Source: Balanoglossus misakiensis
Lineage: Eukaryota > Hemichordata
Length of the DNA: 64,000 nt
Assembly (NCBI GenBank): GCA_040954595.2
Contig: CM082579.2
Span: 2,666,001-2,730,000 of the forward strand
Direction: 5' to 3'
In this document: positions 27,601 to 44,023 of the stretch, in pieces
Layout: each line of letters opens with the position of its first letter
Numbering within the stretch: the stretch's first letter is position 1
The notes under the pieces: model-generated
What the model saw: the letters and a program-made list of their open reading frames with translations, nothing else
What the model was told of the DNA's origin: nothing
Databases searched by the model: none
Position numbers and translations under genes: made by a program

Positions 27601-28313
27601 GATAAATGATTCATCACTCATGAAACAATGGCTGTGTGGGGGATGTGTCTGATATCAAACCAGTGATAAAGGACAATTTCATTGCCTTTCATTCAACTGA
27701 TAACAGGCCACTTTCACAACCTTTGAGCGACCTTACATCCTGTGTTAGACTGATAAGGTTCCAAATAACCACTGCTGCATGGGCTAAATCTTGACATTCT
27801 GTATTCTACTATGTGTTTATGTTTCTTCTCTTTCCAGAGGGTTTACACATTTGATTGACTTTTGCAAAGTCTCCATGGCAACCATTGACTAGGCTAGGGT
27901 TAGTCTGTCAAGGGGGGGGGGGTCTGTTCCATGCAAACACGCACCAACATCGGGGGACCTGGAGTATCCGGCTCTGGCCCTGTCCCCTCTTGTATGACTT
28001 TTTCTGTCCCCAACCGAAGCAGTCAAGGACGGGCTTCCTACCCGTACTGGGCCGTAGCAATGTCCCCTCACAGGCCTATAACCCCCTGTGGGAAATGCCT
28101 CCTTCCAGGGGTCTCAGGGCGGCCGGGGAACATGGAGGGGGAGGGGTGATCTGCAAAGGGCACACGCAGCGTTTACTGACTGCTAGTGAAACCTACCTGT
28201 TTTATGACATTGTGGATGACATCATCCAAAATCCAATACAAGCTAATGCCTACACCAACAAGCAACACTCCAAATACGAGGGGAATTCCAAATTTGACAG
28301 CTGCGTGGACCAT
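24612..28313 (-). CDS. SCARB2: LIMP-2-like scavenger receptor class B (CD36 family)
   Basis: Twelve coding exons in transcription order: 28313-28197, 27581-27421, 27270-27126, 26940-26728, 26635-26503, 26382-26313, 26160-25979, 25769-25657, 25531-25458, 25308-25257, 25083-24925, 24686-24612. Phases agree; about 497 residues (human LIMP-2 478). The topology is that of the CD36 family: a transmembrane segment near residues 9-31, a large glycosylated luminal ectodomain (VVQRGPYTYR, SWWPDPYANMINGT, DICRSVYGLYE, FCLPGGLLNASNCQK, FLYADEEVILPCMNPN), and a second transmembrane segment near 446-466. The tail carries DEREPLL (485-491), an acidic dileucine sorting signal of the type that sends LIMP-2 to lysosomes. 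That points to LIMP-2 rather than SCARB1 or CD36. LIMP-2 carries glucocerebrosidase to lysosomes in vertebrates; that cargo here is inference. Confidence 0.92.
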
Positions 28314-29865
28314 TCTGAGTTGCGATGTTGTGTAAGATAGATCTCACGTGCCCCAATAAACAAACACGTCGAAACTTGAACTTAGATACGGTACTTTACG
28401 CAATGAAAATCACGTATCCAGTGCAGCGTGTGTATTTCTTTACTCTCGATCGCGATGCGCTCGACGACGATGGAATCACCTGACTGAGGTCACATGACTA
28501 AAGGTCACTTTCGGTCACCTTGGTACGTGGGCAGGACTTTCCCCAACAAGCTCGTGTCACAGTCATGGTCATTTGGATTTTAAGCAGTGTGTCTGGTACG
28601 TACGGGTGTACAATGTGTCTCCGAGCCTTTAAAGGGACAAAGTGGCTCTTTTGCTGCCCTTTTTTTCCATTAATTATGTTTGATACAAGACACCGTTTAT
28701 ATTATTCTACATGTGGATATATAGTGAACCAACGTTCAACCACACACAACTTCCATCCAGACTTTTTTGTCGAAAGATTTTTCAGGACACATATGCAGCT
28801 GCACATAGTAGGTTGAATATAAATTTTATTCCAACAAAATTACAATAATTTATTGAAATACATGTAATAATATTCATTTCCCCCCCAAAAGTTTTATAAT
28901 TTAAAAATCCCAATTGCCAATCACCTATACTGGTACATTGATGTACTTTGCATTACCTCCTGAGATGCAGATAAGTGGACAAGAAAAAAACGTTTTTCGT
29001 TTTGTTTTTTTGTCTGAAAGTACATATTTTTTTAGATGTTCTCTGTTGGCACTGAAATAATCATTTTGATTGTCAGAATTTCATCACTGGCAGAATCAAA
29101 ATGATTGTGCAAACAGCAGCCTACTGGCTAAAACATGAGAACAAATACATATATACCAACGTTCTCTTGAGGACAAACACATGTTTAGCTCACCAATAAC
29201 TAAACTACATGTATATCTAAATTTTACCAAGAGGAATGACCCTGTACTCTTAGACACATCTGACTTTTTCTTCAAATTGTCAGTGATCAGATGCAATATT
29301 AGATATTTTGATTCAAGAGATTCTACGGCAGATATGGGAAAATCTGTCACAAAATATAAACAGTTTCAGCCGTATTGTAAATATATTTCAAGTGGAAGTA
29401 TAATGATGAAAAAGAAGCATTTGCTCTGTCACCTCGTGGTGGGTGTTTACCCGTAACAATACTGTTTTTTTTGGATATGATCTTCTAAATACGACTTTGT
29501 GACTTTCAAGTTTTTGTTTAGCACCAAGGCAGCACACGCAATTTTGCTTTTAATTCAAAAATACATTCAACTTTCCAATGAATGAAAATATGTTCAAGAT
29601 GGTACCGTTAATATACAAAAATACTACCTGAAGAAACATCTTGAAACCAGGTTAAAACTCTACACCAACAGTATTTTAAAAATGTATAAAGGGACGTATT
29701 TTATGCAGTCATTTTTCCATAACAGTCTGTGACTAAGCTGAATAGTCATGACTATCCTTCTACCCCAGCCACTGAACTTTTAACCTGAGTTTTTTGTCAG
29801 CCTGTCTGGCTAAACCCGAATCTTCATTAATGGCACAACGTGTAGAAGTCATCCATCTGATCACT
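28314..29865 (-). other. SCARB2-like upstream region and ANKH 3' untranslated region
   Basis: The right side of this spacer should hold the ANKH 3' untranslated region, with a candidate polyadenylation signal at 28825-28830. The left side holds the promoter of the SCARB2-like gene. Nothing coding is recognised. Confidence 0.5.
28825..28830 (-). promoter_or_regulatory. Candidate ANKH polyadenylation signal
   Basis: TTTATT on the plus strand (AATAAA on the minus strand), about 1.04 kb after the ANKH stop codon. Confidence 0.4.
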
Positions 29866-33398
<3,533 letters not shown>

Positions 33399-34370
33399 TT
33401 TGTCTGATTTCTAGAGAAAACGAACTTACAGCAGAAGGCGATCACCCGGTGGCCCAGAGTCGTGTTTATAATGATCAGCTGCAGCTTGGCAGCCAGTGAA
33501 AGTGTGTCTATTTCAAAGATTTACCGACAACAAGGCTGACGATCATATCGTTGACCCCGATCACGTCAACACAGCGTTTTCTGGTGTGACCTTCTTCAAC
33601 GTAATGTCAAACAAATAAATGAGCATCACACTGTATTTCACTTCAGGGAGGACGCGAAACGTGTCCTTTTGGAGGTCATTTTCCGGTGGTCTGCAATCAC
33701 ATGACATTGCGTAACCATCGCGAGCACTGGAGATATGTTTCAACGAACTATCAAACTTAATGGAGGTCAGGTGGTTGACCCCAGTGTGACCTTTTAAAAC
33801 GTTTGATGTCTTTTCCCCCTGGCAAAGGCGTACCTTCGCATAAATCGCTTTATTTTTGCATTCAGGGGAGAAACGTTCGTGTGTTAAAGATGATTCCACC
33901 AGTTTTTGACTAATATACAAAGAACCAGGACACTTTCCCATTATAATATCATTCGTTGCTTTACAGCTTTTTATTTTTTCAAAGCATTGAAAAGTTTTAC
34001 AAAATTCATGAGTATCTTATGAAAGTATAGGTGGAAAAAATTGAAATTTTCCATGACATTGCAGGAGTGTAATACATTTTAAATATATCCTCTCCCCTTC
34101 CGAGTAGTAGACAAAGCAGATCAAATTTCACAAAGTTCAAAGGAAAGTCTGTTCACTCCAAGGCAGTGAAGCACAATTTGTGATGTTCTTTATTAACCAT
34201 GTACAAAAATAAAAAATCTTGTAAAAAGTGACATGGAAATTTCTCATGCAACTTATGCAGAGAATAACAATACATATAGTCCACCTTTAATACAGATTTT
34301 CACAGTGAAAGGATTTTGATACACCAGTGTGATTCATCTGCACACAGGTCTGGAACAGTGATCAAAAGTT
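33399..34370 (-). other. ANKH promoter region and NUP54 3' untranslated region
   Basis: About 970 bp between the ANKH start and the NUP54 stop. A candidate NUP54 polyadenylation signal (AATAAA, minus strand) is at 34189-34194. No coding segment is recognised; the open frame at 33561-33941 (minus) has no family resemblance. Confidence 0.5.
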
Positions 34371-37300
34371 TCATCTTCTTTGATGAATTGTGTCAGTAAG
34401 TCCTTGTTCAACAAGATGAAGGTCCTCCACATCATCCTTGATCACAGTTATAAGATGTCTGATGCCTTCTTGCTGTTGTTTTAAATGCTGGAAAATAAAA
34501 GTGTCAACGTTCAGAATATCTGAAATAAATTATTGAAACTGCTGCACTTCAATATGGCAGTTACTGAGACAGACACAAGACCAAGAAACATCCATGGAAA
34601 GATGGTCAAATTTTGAGAGTGGTTAGTTAATATCAAAGTCATCTGATCTAACATTCTGATCACAAAGTGACAACAGATGATATGTAGAGTTTTCATATCT
34701 ATATATCTATGTGCATGTACCTGTTTTATTTCGTCCTGTAGTGTAAGATCAATTGAATAGCGTTCTTCATTTCTGGCTGTCATCACCTGATTTTGCATGC
34801 GTATCTGCGACATCATTTCATTGAGACGACCCTGATAGGGGAAAGAAAATGGCTCATAAATTTCACCCACATATTACTGATGTGATGGTTCAACTTCGTT
34901 GCATGTGTGTACAACATCACTTTACCTTAAACTGTGTTGGAGCATTGAGTTCTGCCTGAATGGATTCCAGCTGTACTCTCAGCTGTTCCTCGTCCAATTG
35001 GATTGCAAGTCCACTTTTCCTGTAAACTTCTTGCACCAACATAATCTGTAAGACACCATCATCATCATCATCATCATCATCAATTGTCTATACACAAATA
35101 AAATTCTGGCAAACAAATGCCAAGGTCTCACCAAGCTTAATTGACAGGAATAATATTCTTTTACCAGAAGGCAGATTTTGACATGGCAAGACGCCATGAT
35201 TGCAGTGGCACACCAACTCAATGATGACCCTTACCTGTAAGATCTTATGTGACAATTCAGCATGTTTCCTTTTGTATTCAGCAAGCTTGGCTTGAATGGT
35301 AGCCTGGTTTCTCTGCAGAGTGGCAATGTCATCTGAAATAATCTGACAAATGACAACAAAAAAGTGAAATATGAATAATATATACTACTAGCCTATGTTA
35401 AGACATAGTTCAGTGTGAATGATTTAAGAAGACCATACTTACATTGAGTCTGCCTTGATGTTGTTTGTTCTGGTGTTCTTGGTGTTTGAATCTGCTGTTT
35501 AATTCACTGAACCCAACCATTGGTACTGGAATTAATCTATTTTGAGTAAAGGTGGGATGAAAAGAGTCATATTTTTGTAAAAAAAAGTCCTTGAATTTTC
35601 TTTGCAACAGATGGAGGTCAGTTATGTCATTTCCTGACTGAGACATGTTGAGGTTGGCTGGTTGGAATAACATGACTGAACAAACTGATAACTCACTTAT
35701 CAGGGTCTGGGTTATCCAGTTTTGCTTGTCTCCACAACCTTGGATCATAACCTGTTGGTAGATATAAAAGAACTTGAAAGTTTTGGCCACTTCTATCCAG
35801 ATTAATTCTTTCACCACCATGGTTCGGTCCAACTCCATTGTTTTCTATGGTAAAGTTGGGCCTCTATAGAGGAAACTGGGGGTGTAAGGGTCATGACTCC
35901 CTCTGTTTTGCAACATATTCTGAATGAAAAGCTAGATATTCCAATGATTACAGACCAGAAGGAGGATTATCCAAGTACTGTTTCAATTGAGCATCTGTCA
36001 GTTCAGTCTTTGCAATGGTGCCCTCAACGCCGAGAGCCTGCAGTTGTGCTTTGTACGTGGTTTGGTTCAGGAAGTTATTCAAGTCAGTGGCCGTAACTCT
36101 TTTGGATACTCCAGTTGGCAACCTCTCCTGGACATAGATCAGCACTTCACTCCTAGAAAAGAACAACAAATACATTGTCACTCTAATACGATTTGACCCC
36201 ACTGGCAATGACCAAGTTTTGCTTTTTTCCACAGCTAGGGAGACAATAGCCTTCTCCTTACTTGTCATCAGGCAGAGCCCTCACACCTTCAACACAGACG
36301 GACAGAGTAGGTTTACTGCCCAAAATCCTGTACAGGCTATCCACCAGTTGCTGCTGCTGTTGTCTGATTTCGTTTTCTTTCTTCCTTATCACCAGGGCAA
36401 CTAGGCCATCTTCATTCTTGGTTGATGGTTTGCAGCTGTATCCTACGGTCTGTGAAAGCAAGACAGCAAATTTTTGTTTGTTCTTATTTTGAAATATTCT
36501 GTCATCGTTCAAATCATTACACATCTGTAGACAAATGTGTGATGTGGTGCTGAACAATTCTTTTTTCTTCATTACAAACAAGTCAGTAACAACAACAACA
36601 GCAACAGATTATGACAATCTTTTACCTTGAACCTGCAGAATGGGTTGTCCGGTGTGAAGGTGACTGATGCACTCTGGGTATAATAGCCTTTACCAGTTCC
36701 CCAGAATGCCTGTATCTGGTTCCATTTTGCTATGAGGACATCTCTTTCATCTCCGTAGATTGTCGGTAGGTGTAGTGCACTGGCTGTGTTCACCAGATTG
36801 GCTTGAGTTCCTGAAAAAGACAAACAGAGGGCATTTGGAGACAATAAACTGTCAATTGTGAATGATCTGCATAACTGAATCGTAACTGGATCGTAATGGT
36901 ACAGCAATGTAATCAATGATGAAGTTGACATATTGATAATATATCATAGTTTAAATTACCTCCTAAGTCACCTCCTAATCCAGTACCCAAACCAGCACCA
37001 AAACCTGTGCCAAGTCCAGTGCCCAGGCCAGTACCCAATCCGGTGCCAAAACCTGTTCCACCTAGACCAGTGCCTAAACCAGTGCCGCCAAGGCCTGAAC
37101 CAAGGATAGAGCCAGTGCCACCTAGGCCAGTGCCCAGACCAGTGGTTCCAAGCCCACCAGTGCCAGTACCAAGACCACTCGTCAAGCCACCTCCGAGACC
37201 ACTGCCAAATCCTGCATCAGGTACAAAAATATCAAGAAAATGGATCATTCATTAAGCATTAATGCACACTTACATTTAGACATGGTAGAAATGGTTTTGT

Positions 37301-37709
37301 GGATGTATGCAGAGCTTTCTATCAAAAAGGACAATTGTGAAGTTGAGTGTACTAACCGGTACTTGAAGATGGAAATCCAAATGAGCTCGAGGTAGTGGTA
37401 GTTCCTGTACCACCGAAAGGAAACACTGCACTAGTTGTTGCAGCTGTTCCTATAGCACCACCAAACAGGGACGATCCGGTTGTCTTGGGGGCACCAAAAC
37501 CACCAAAGCCAGTAGTTCCTGTGTTGGCCAACATAATGGGAAACAGTGCATCAGTTATATTTTGCGACCATGGCATGATGCAGTGAATGTATTAGGTGAT
37601 CATTATATCTGTGGGTGTAATCAGTTCTACCTTTACCTGCAGTTGTCGTTGCAGTTCCAAATCCAAATGAAGGAGCAGCAGTTGTAACAGATCCGAATGA
37701 AAATGACAT
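34371..37709 (-). CDS. NUP54: Nucleoporin p54 with expanded Gly-Leu-Gly repeats
   Basis: Twelve coding exons in transcription order: 37709-37637, 37518-37357, 37211-36960, 36810-36626, 36449-36262, 36152-35956, 35751-35697, 35536-35443, 35342-35235, 35045-34926, 34831-34721, 34487-34371. Phases agree; about 553 residues (human 507). Nup54 is part of the Nup62-Nup58-Nup54 channel complex of the nuclear pore. The N-terminal third is low-complexity: residues 1-78 carry Phe-Gly repeats (FGFGTATTT, GFGGFGAP, SSLFGG). Residues 79-162 are mostly Gly-Leu-Gly and Gly-Thr with only three Phe-Gly. Then comes the alpha/beta region (WNQIQAFWGTGKGYY, NPFCRFK, GYSCKP, SEVLIYVQERLPTG, YLDNPPSGYDPRLWRQA) and C-terminal coiled coils from about residue 400 to the end, which bind Nup62 and Nup58 in relatives. 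Confidence 0.96.
35057..35082. repeat. ATC trinucleotide microsatellite
   Basis: About eight and a half uninterrupted ATC units inside a NUP54 intron. Confidence 0.9.
36960..37211 (-). repeat. Coding minisatellite in NUP54 (Gly-Leu-Gly-Thr repeats)
   Basis: The whole third coding exon is an imperfect array of short Gly-Leu/Gly-Thr units, visible in DNA as repeated CCAGTGCC(C/T)A(G/A)-type blocks of about 12-18 bp. The exon is a multiple of three (252 nt), so it could expand, contract or be skipped without a frameshift. Confidence 0.8.
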
Positions 37710-40700
37710 GTTTAGATATTTGCTGGCGCCTTATGACAACATGGCCAAAACGCAGGGTCACTTTTATGCTCGATTGGGTTATAGAAGGATTGGTATTTTG
37801 ATTCACATCCGACCTCTTCGGTGATACCGATAAAATAAATTGTCGCTTTTAGAAGAACATTTCTACTCGATTGAGAAGATTTTAAAAGGCGAAATAAGAC
37901 AATACAATTTAAACTTGTTAGCTCTACACAAATTCGTATAAAATCTTCCGCAAACTCGCAACCGGAATTTGAAAAATATTCCAATTCTGATCCAGGTGAT
38001 AAGACGCATTTTGAAGTGCGCCAAATGCGACATAAGGTGGGTTATTTTGTTTTTATGTCTTCGCCTTGCAGTTCTCCGCGCCACACCGTGAACTTTACAG
38101 TGGCTCCACACTATATGAAAGTTCTATCCTGATTTACATGTATCTGACTTTGAGCATTGAGCACTCTAAGATAAGAAACATGTGGTTACATACCATTACA
38201 GTACTTTGGTATAAGCAGACAACGATCTGCTCAAAATCTCAGCAGGCGCGTTTATCTCCGACAGTGACAGGTATTTGGAAGTAGCTAGGGTCCCGCGGTG
38301 TTAATTTGTCTCAATTAAGAGCAAATTAATAATATGTGACTCAGGCTGTTTATGAGTAGTCGAAGAGTAGATAATGATTCAGTAAATGGGGGATTGCAGT
38401 GGTAAGCTGTAACTTTTTGGTGTTTCTGATGGAATATGACTCTCTTCTTACTGTCAAACTTTTCGTAGGAATTTCAAAGTTTTGTGACTTTCCGATAGCA
38501 TTCGTTGATGACAGTGTGGTGAAAGTTGTAGCGCTATTTCTACATACTTTGTTGGGTTTCTTGTGCCACGAAGCCCAGACTGTCCCACAACCTCTAGTTT
38601 GTAACGCCTGTCTTGTTCAATATTTGCGTTGAAGGGCTGTGTATTGTTACCGGCTGGTTGGAGGCGCAACAGGTAGCAACAGACTAGCTCTGTCTTACTT
38701 GAGAGACTGTGCTCTGTCTGAGCTGGGCCCCGGCGGTTCTCTGCTAGCTGTACACCGATGTCCAAGGGAGAGCAGAGACAGCTTAGACTATTGTGCTTGC
38801 CAGGTGAGCTTGGCTTAGCTTCTTTTACATGTAATGTTCTACAGTCAGAAGGACGTAGCCAGCGTGTGGGCTGTGAGAGAGTGTATACGTATAGTTATAA
38901 TCAGACCCGTAGAATATGTTTCTCGTTTGTCAATTTTCATGTTGTGTCTGTTGTCAGATATTTAATGAGTTATTCGTTATATAACTCACCCCAGGGAGGG
39001 CGACACAGGTCTAGACATGGGCGATATTATATCTGCTCAATGTGCCACTCGTAATTAGGACACACCAGAATGTGGAGACAGTCTTCTTTAGGATCTTTAT
39101 CCCACTTTAACTTTATACAGTGCATAATCTACAACCCTGCTGCGACCCAGTAAAGCACCCCCAGTCCGGCCCAATAGTATGATGAATACCCGACCCTAAG
39201 GTGTCGTGTGCTTTAAGCGTATTGTAATTTGTCCGTGGTATGCGGATGAAGAGTTTTAAGTCATCCCTGGACTGTCTTCTAGTTTAGTTGCCACTCTTTC
39301 TGACGAACGAACACAATACACGTCCAGTCCACGCCTTCCACCATAAAGCTATAGATACAAGGACGGACATTGGTATTTGGAGTAACACCAGCGAAAGATC
39401 ACAAAGGTAACACAGCTAGATTTTTCATTACATAGGCATTATCCTTATGCGCATATAGCGACGATGTTTGCCGTAACACATATGATAAAACGTAACTCAG
39501 CCACTACGAATATGTACAACTGGTTAATATATCACTTTGAGTAACTTGTCGACGTCCATTAGAGAAATTTGGCATGACGAAGGAAGTGTTAAGGACAGGG
39601 CTATGCATGGCCCAGGTTTATACAAGAATTGCTCGCATGGCGTATACAGGCGTATAATCACGTGTGACGAAAAAATGTAAAACTGTTTTGCCATCAACAG
39701 TTTCTAACCAAATAGTATAAGACAACGAATTGGTTTTGTCTATTCTTACACGACCGGAGACGTTAATAGGATCAACGTGATGTCGGTAGATGTAAGCAGG
39801 GACTTCATAATGGGATTAAATAAGTTGTAGAGATTATTCTTATTAATTGAAATGCATTGACTCCACTCACAATTAATGAAATGTCCCTCCCAATCAGATT
39901 AAAATCAGCTGTAGAGATAAGGCTCCGTCTCTACCTTTGCTGCGTGTTTGCTGTTCCTATTCTACGTCTGTAGACTAGCCGCTTGGTGATTTTTTGTCTT
40001 TATACAGATTCCTAACTATTCTCGGCTGTTCGACGTCTCGTAATCTTTTACTCATTAGTTTTCGCGCATACGATCAGGTGCTCGCAGATGTACGTACTTA
40101 CACACATGTACATATACTTGCAATTATATCGCATTCCACTCAGCAGAAACTGTTACTCAGAATAGGGATCTCATTTGCTAAAGAAATCATCAAAATTAGC
40201 TATGGTGATCTCAGGTGCTTATTTGTGTAATATAAGACATTTTCCGAAAAGGGCGTAAAATCTATTTTTTTGCAAAAAAAAAAACCTGGATAGCAGCAGT
40301 TACGGTCGTGCCTTCTGTTACGCAAATATCGAACCTGGATAATATTGCAGGATACGGTATCTTCGGTAAATACTTGCATACTTCTCGTGATAGATCGCTG
40401 GATTATAGTATACCTTATGGAAAAAGTGCTTTGTTGGAAGGAACGTGAATGCTGAGAAATACGGAGTGGAGTCACTCGAGTCATTGCGAGATTGCGTGTG
40501 AACTCAGACAACTGCCTCTTATTGTCCGAGGTGTAAATTAACACTTGTGAAATGTTTTGCAGGTATAGTCTTGAACAAGTGTACTGGTGCGTGACACCGA
40601 TTGCAGATCAAATAACTTCATCGACTAACTGGTAAAATAACCCATTCAGAGAGTAGCATTAGGATTCAATTTAGCGAAGACTATCGGCTCCACACCTCCG

Positions 40701-43700
40701 GCGTACCTGGCCTGCTGATCAGCGGGTGGTACAATCGTAATGTGCTTCTTTCCGCGGCGCATCATAAGTTTAATTCATTGAATTGAAATCCGTGTTTTAA
40801 GTCACAGATAATGGCCCCTTTCATGGTTGTTTTGGAGGCTGACTTTCGAAGAGGCTTCAAGTGGCCACGCGGCGTTGGTTATATTCTATGAGAACACGAC
40901 TGAAATTCTGTGATTGAACAAGAGAGGGATTTGCGCTGACAGAGAGATCGTGAATCAGCAAAAAATCGAGTCTGTGAACTGTTTGGGATTTAGTTCAAGG
41001 TCTGATTGTGGAGGGACATGTAACTGGAAACAATATCCAATGGCTGGCGAGGTGCCCTTTAAAGTAGATCACGGCGTTTGTTGTCTGCTTTTCACGAAAA
41101 CGTTCTACATTCGGTGACAGTCGGCATTTTCAGTCAACCAAAAGGAATCGGACCACTTGAAAATCACTTTGTCGACATTATTGGCGACTGTCGTGGGAAA
41201 GTAATACAAGGTGGCCTGCCCTCGCCACACTAAAAGTCTGTCTGTCTGTATGCATGCGTGTGTGTGTGTGTTTAGTTTTCGCTGTTTTGCGTTTGTTTGG
41301 AAAACTTTCCTGAAAGTTTTACTGTTGTCGGGCACGTTGATTTCTTCTGTGGACTTCCACCCGCCACTAACAGAGCAAATTCGTGTCAACTTTGAACTAT
41401 CCAGATCCCTTGTAATTCTACCGAATAAAAGACGAAGTAGCGAAAGTCAGCATTAATTTAGTTGAAACATTATAGCTCTAATGCGATTTCGTCCCCAGAG
41501 CCGGATCGAACATTGCGCCCTCTGCGGTTCCCAATCACTAAAAACGTGACGGCGAAAATAGAAGGTACATGTAGTTCTGTGAAATGCAATGTATACCTGT
41601 TCTAGTGAGTAATTACCACCCCTTTCGTTCCAAGATTATTACCTATACCAAAATATAACTATTATTTGAAATAAAGTATCCTATTACCGGCATGACGGAC
41701 ACTAGCTTTTATGCAGGTGTGGTGTAGGGACAGTGAGCGTGCTTTGCGTCGAAACAGCTTCGGTAATTGGGTAATAGCGAAGGCCGTTACAAAACGATCA
41801 TCCTTTCAGCAAACACTCTGTAAATAGCAACAGTCAAACAGTTTACTAGAAACACGTTCGCTCGCGGTCGGCTTTCTTTTGAACTCTCCCAATCGATGAC
41901 CGAAAGAGGGCGGCCTACTCGCCCATGCAAAAGCACTTGTTGAGCGAATCGACCTTTCGCCACCGGCATTCCATTTCTGTTAATCATAAAATTAAAAGGC
42001 TCTCAAGCGTCTTTCAAATTAATTTGCAATCTTTCTGATTAAGTTGAGAACCCACTTTCCATCTCATAAGGTTAGGGTCATGTAGATCTCCAGTGCCATA
42101 TGAAGCAGCACGAAATAAATCACTATAACTCAGGTCCCCCTGAAGAGAGATAAAATGAAATATAAATCAACTTCAGTATAAAATCACATCAGTCTTTTCT
42201 TTTTATATGTGTAATAATTTATAACATATATATTTTAATACTTAACTGAAGACTATTAAATTATCTTGAGCAATGTGTCGTTGTGACGTCAAATTCCATA
42301 CGTTTGAGTCGCAAATCATTCGCAAGAAGCATAATACATTAAGGACTTTCTTCCACTTCGTGCATTCTGTTACTTGTACAAACTTCACTTTCCGTTGAAA
42401 AGGGGAGACTAAGGGAGACACTTTACTATATAGAATTAATGGCTTCATTCTGAGCATGATTTTAATTTGTTTATTCTTTTATGACGCAGGTAGAGACAAG
42501 GCTCGTGTGTCCAAGCTATTCTCACCTTTTGATTGACATGTCTATCGCCATGATAATGTCAATGGCTTTGACAATAACGTTGCCATTACTCATCGTACGT
42601 AACTTCCCTTCACTAATCATGATTTATTACCCTCAGACTATATTCAAATGAAGTGAGGGGGTCTTCACTGAATTCATAGCATCCATGGTTTAATTTCTGT
42701 AGGCGCGTCGACCCCTTTCTCCGACGGAATGATTTTGTTGTCGCTTGGGCTATCTGAATCCAGAGAACTTAGAACATAGTTCATTTTCCACAAAATAGGA
42801 TCCTCTAAATGACCACGTTATGATTTTTTCTGCTTCATCGGCTTTATATTTGTTGATACAAGTAAAAAAAAAAACTATAGTTGTAAGTCTTCTACAATCT
42901 TCACTTCTCGACGGGCACAACCAGTCCATGGCACAGAAGAAAAAAAAAACTTCCATATTGACCAGGTGATAAATTTTCTTTAACGATGGCTGGAACAAGA
43001 CATAAAATCGAATCTTTTTTGTTTATTTCAGTGGACACTTTTTGTCCATTTGTTTTATTTAAAGAAACTCGCGTTTTATTGAGACGCGGTGATCGGGTCC
43101 GGGGTCGACGGCCACTGTTTCTCCGACAGCGGGCGGTGCGGTTTATGTCTTCATCCACTCCCTTCGGAGCAAACACAACTTGCCAATTTCTGTTTACTTA
43201 CCTAAGTTCACTGTCCTCTGCATTCAGGCGAATTTTGTGCCATTTGAAAACTAAACGGTACAATAAACTTACAAGACAACACAGACCTGGTCTGTGCTGT
43301 GTCTTTCTGCCCAAATTTCAACTTGAAGTTTCCCTTCACATTTGTTTTAAACGGGAAAGGCTTCCAATCAAACGTTTGGGATTTGATACTGGAAATACTG
43401 CTCGGTACACAGACCGGTAGCTGGGTACAAACTGGGAATCAATACCCTGATCATAGCTTCGGAGAGAACAAAAGTCAGAGTATTCATAGGTAAACTCATG
43501 TTGATTACATTTCTGCGTAATCTCCGCCTCCAGAAACAAGACAAGGCATAGGGTATGTATGCAGCTCAGCATGTAGCCATACACTTAATTGATTGACAGG
43601 ATGAAGTTGAAAAGATGGCTGTATGGATTGGGCCTGACGTCACGTGCTCCGCCTACTGATGGAGTGTATTGTCGATTCCAGTGGCCAAAAATGTCGCTTG

Positions 43701-44023
43701 TGTTGAGGTGGTAGGGTACGCTTAGTTTACGTTCCAGTTTTGACTTATAATTTGCGTATCTCCTCACCAGGTTGACTAATGGAAATAGCTGGATGTGTTT
43801 CGTGATCGTCTCGGGGACAATGTGGAAGATATTCGGCGAGATGGACTCATGCGAACGCGGACTCTGAGAGGTTCGATGCGGATAATGTTGTCGAAGCCCC
43901 AACATGGTGGTTGCTTCTGAAAAGATCACACAAGCCCAGCGCTGTACTACAAAAGCCACTGGTGCTACCTGAGATGGTTTCGAGGGAATCGCTTCTCGAC
44001 GCTTCGTAGTTGGCGACCAAGTC
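37710..44023. other. Gene-poor region upstream of NUP54 and the Dachsous-like gene
   Basis: About 6.3 kb with no coding segment I recognise. The left end is the NUP54 promoter and the right end the 5' leader or promoter of the cadherin gene. Non-coding first exons of the cadherin gene may lie here but cannot be placed from sequence alone. Open frames of 60-146 codons on both strands (for example 42986-43420 plus, 43585-44025 minus) lack domain features and splice into nothing recognisable. Confidence 0.5.

Noticed and set aside
27855-28340. 161-codon plus-strand frame over the first exon and intron of the SCARB2-like gene
   Set aside because: It overlaps the real minus-strand first exon and contains a poly-Gly stretch from a homopolymer.
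37007-37255. Plus-strand Pro-Val-Pro-Arg repeat frame
   Set aside because: It is the antisense reading of the NUP54 Gly-Leu-Gly repeat exon.
42986-43420. 144-codon plus-strand frame upstream of the cadherin gene
   Set aside because: No domain, no conserved-looking composition, no convincing splice partners; probably chance.
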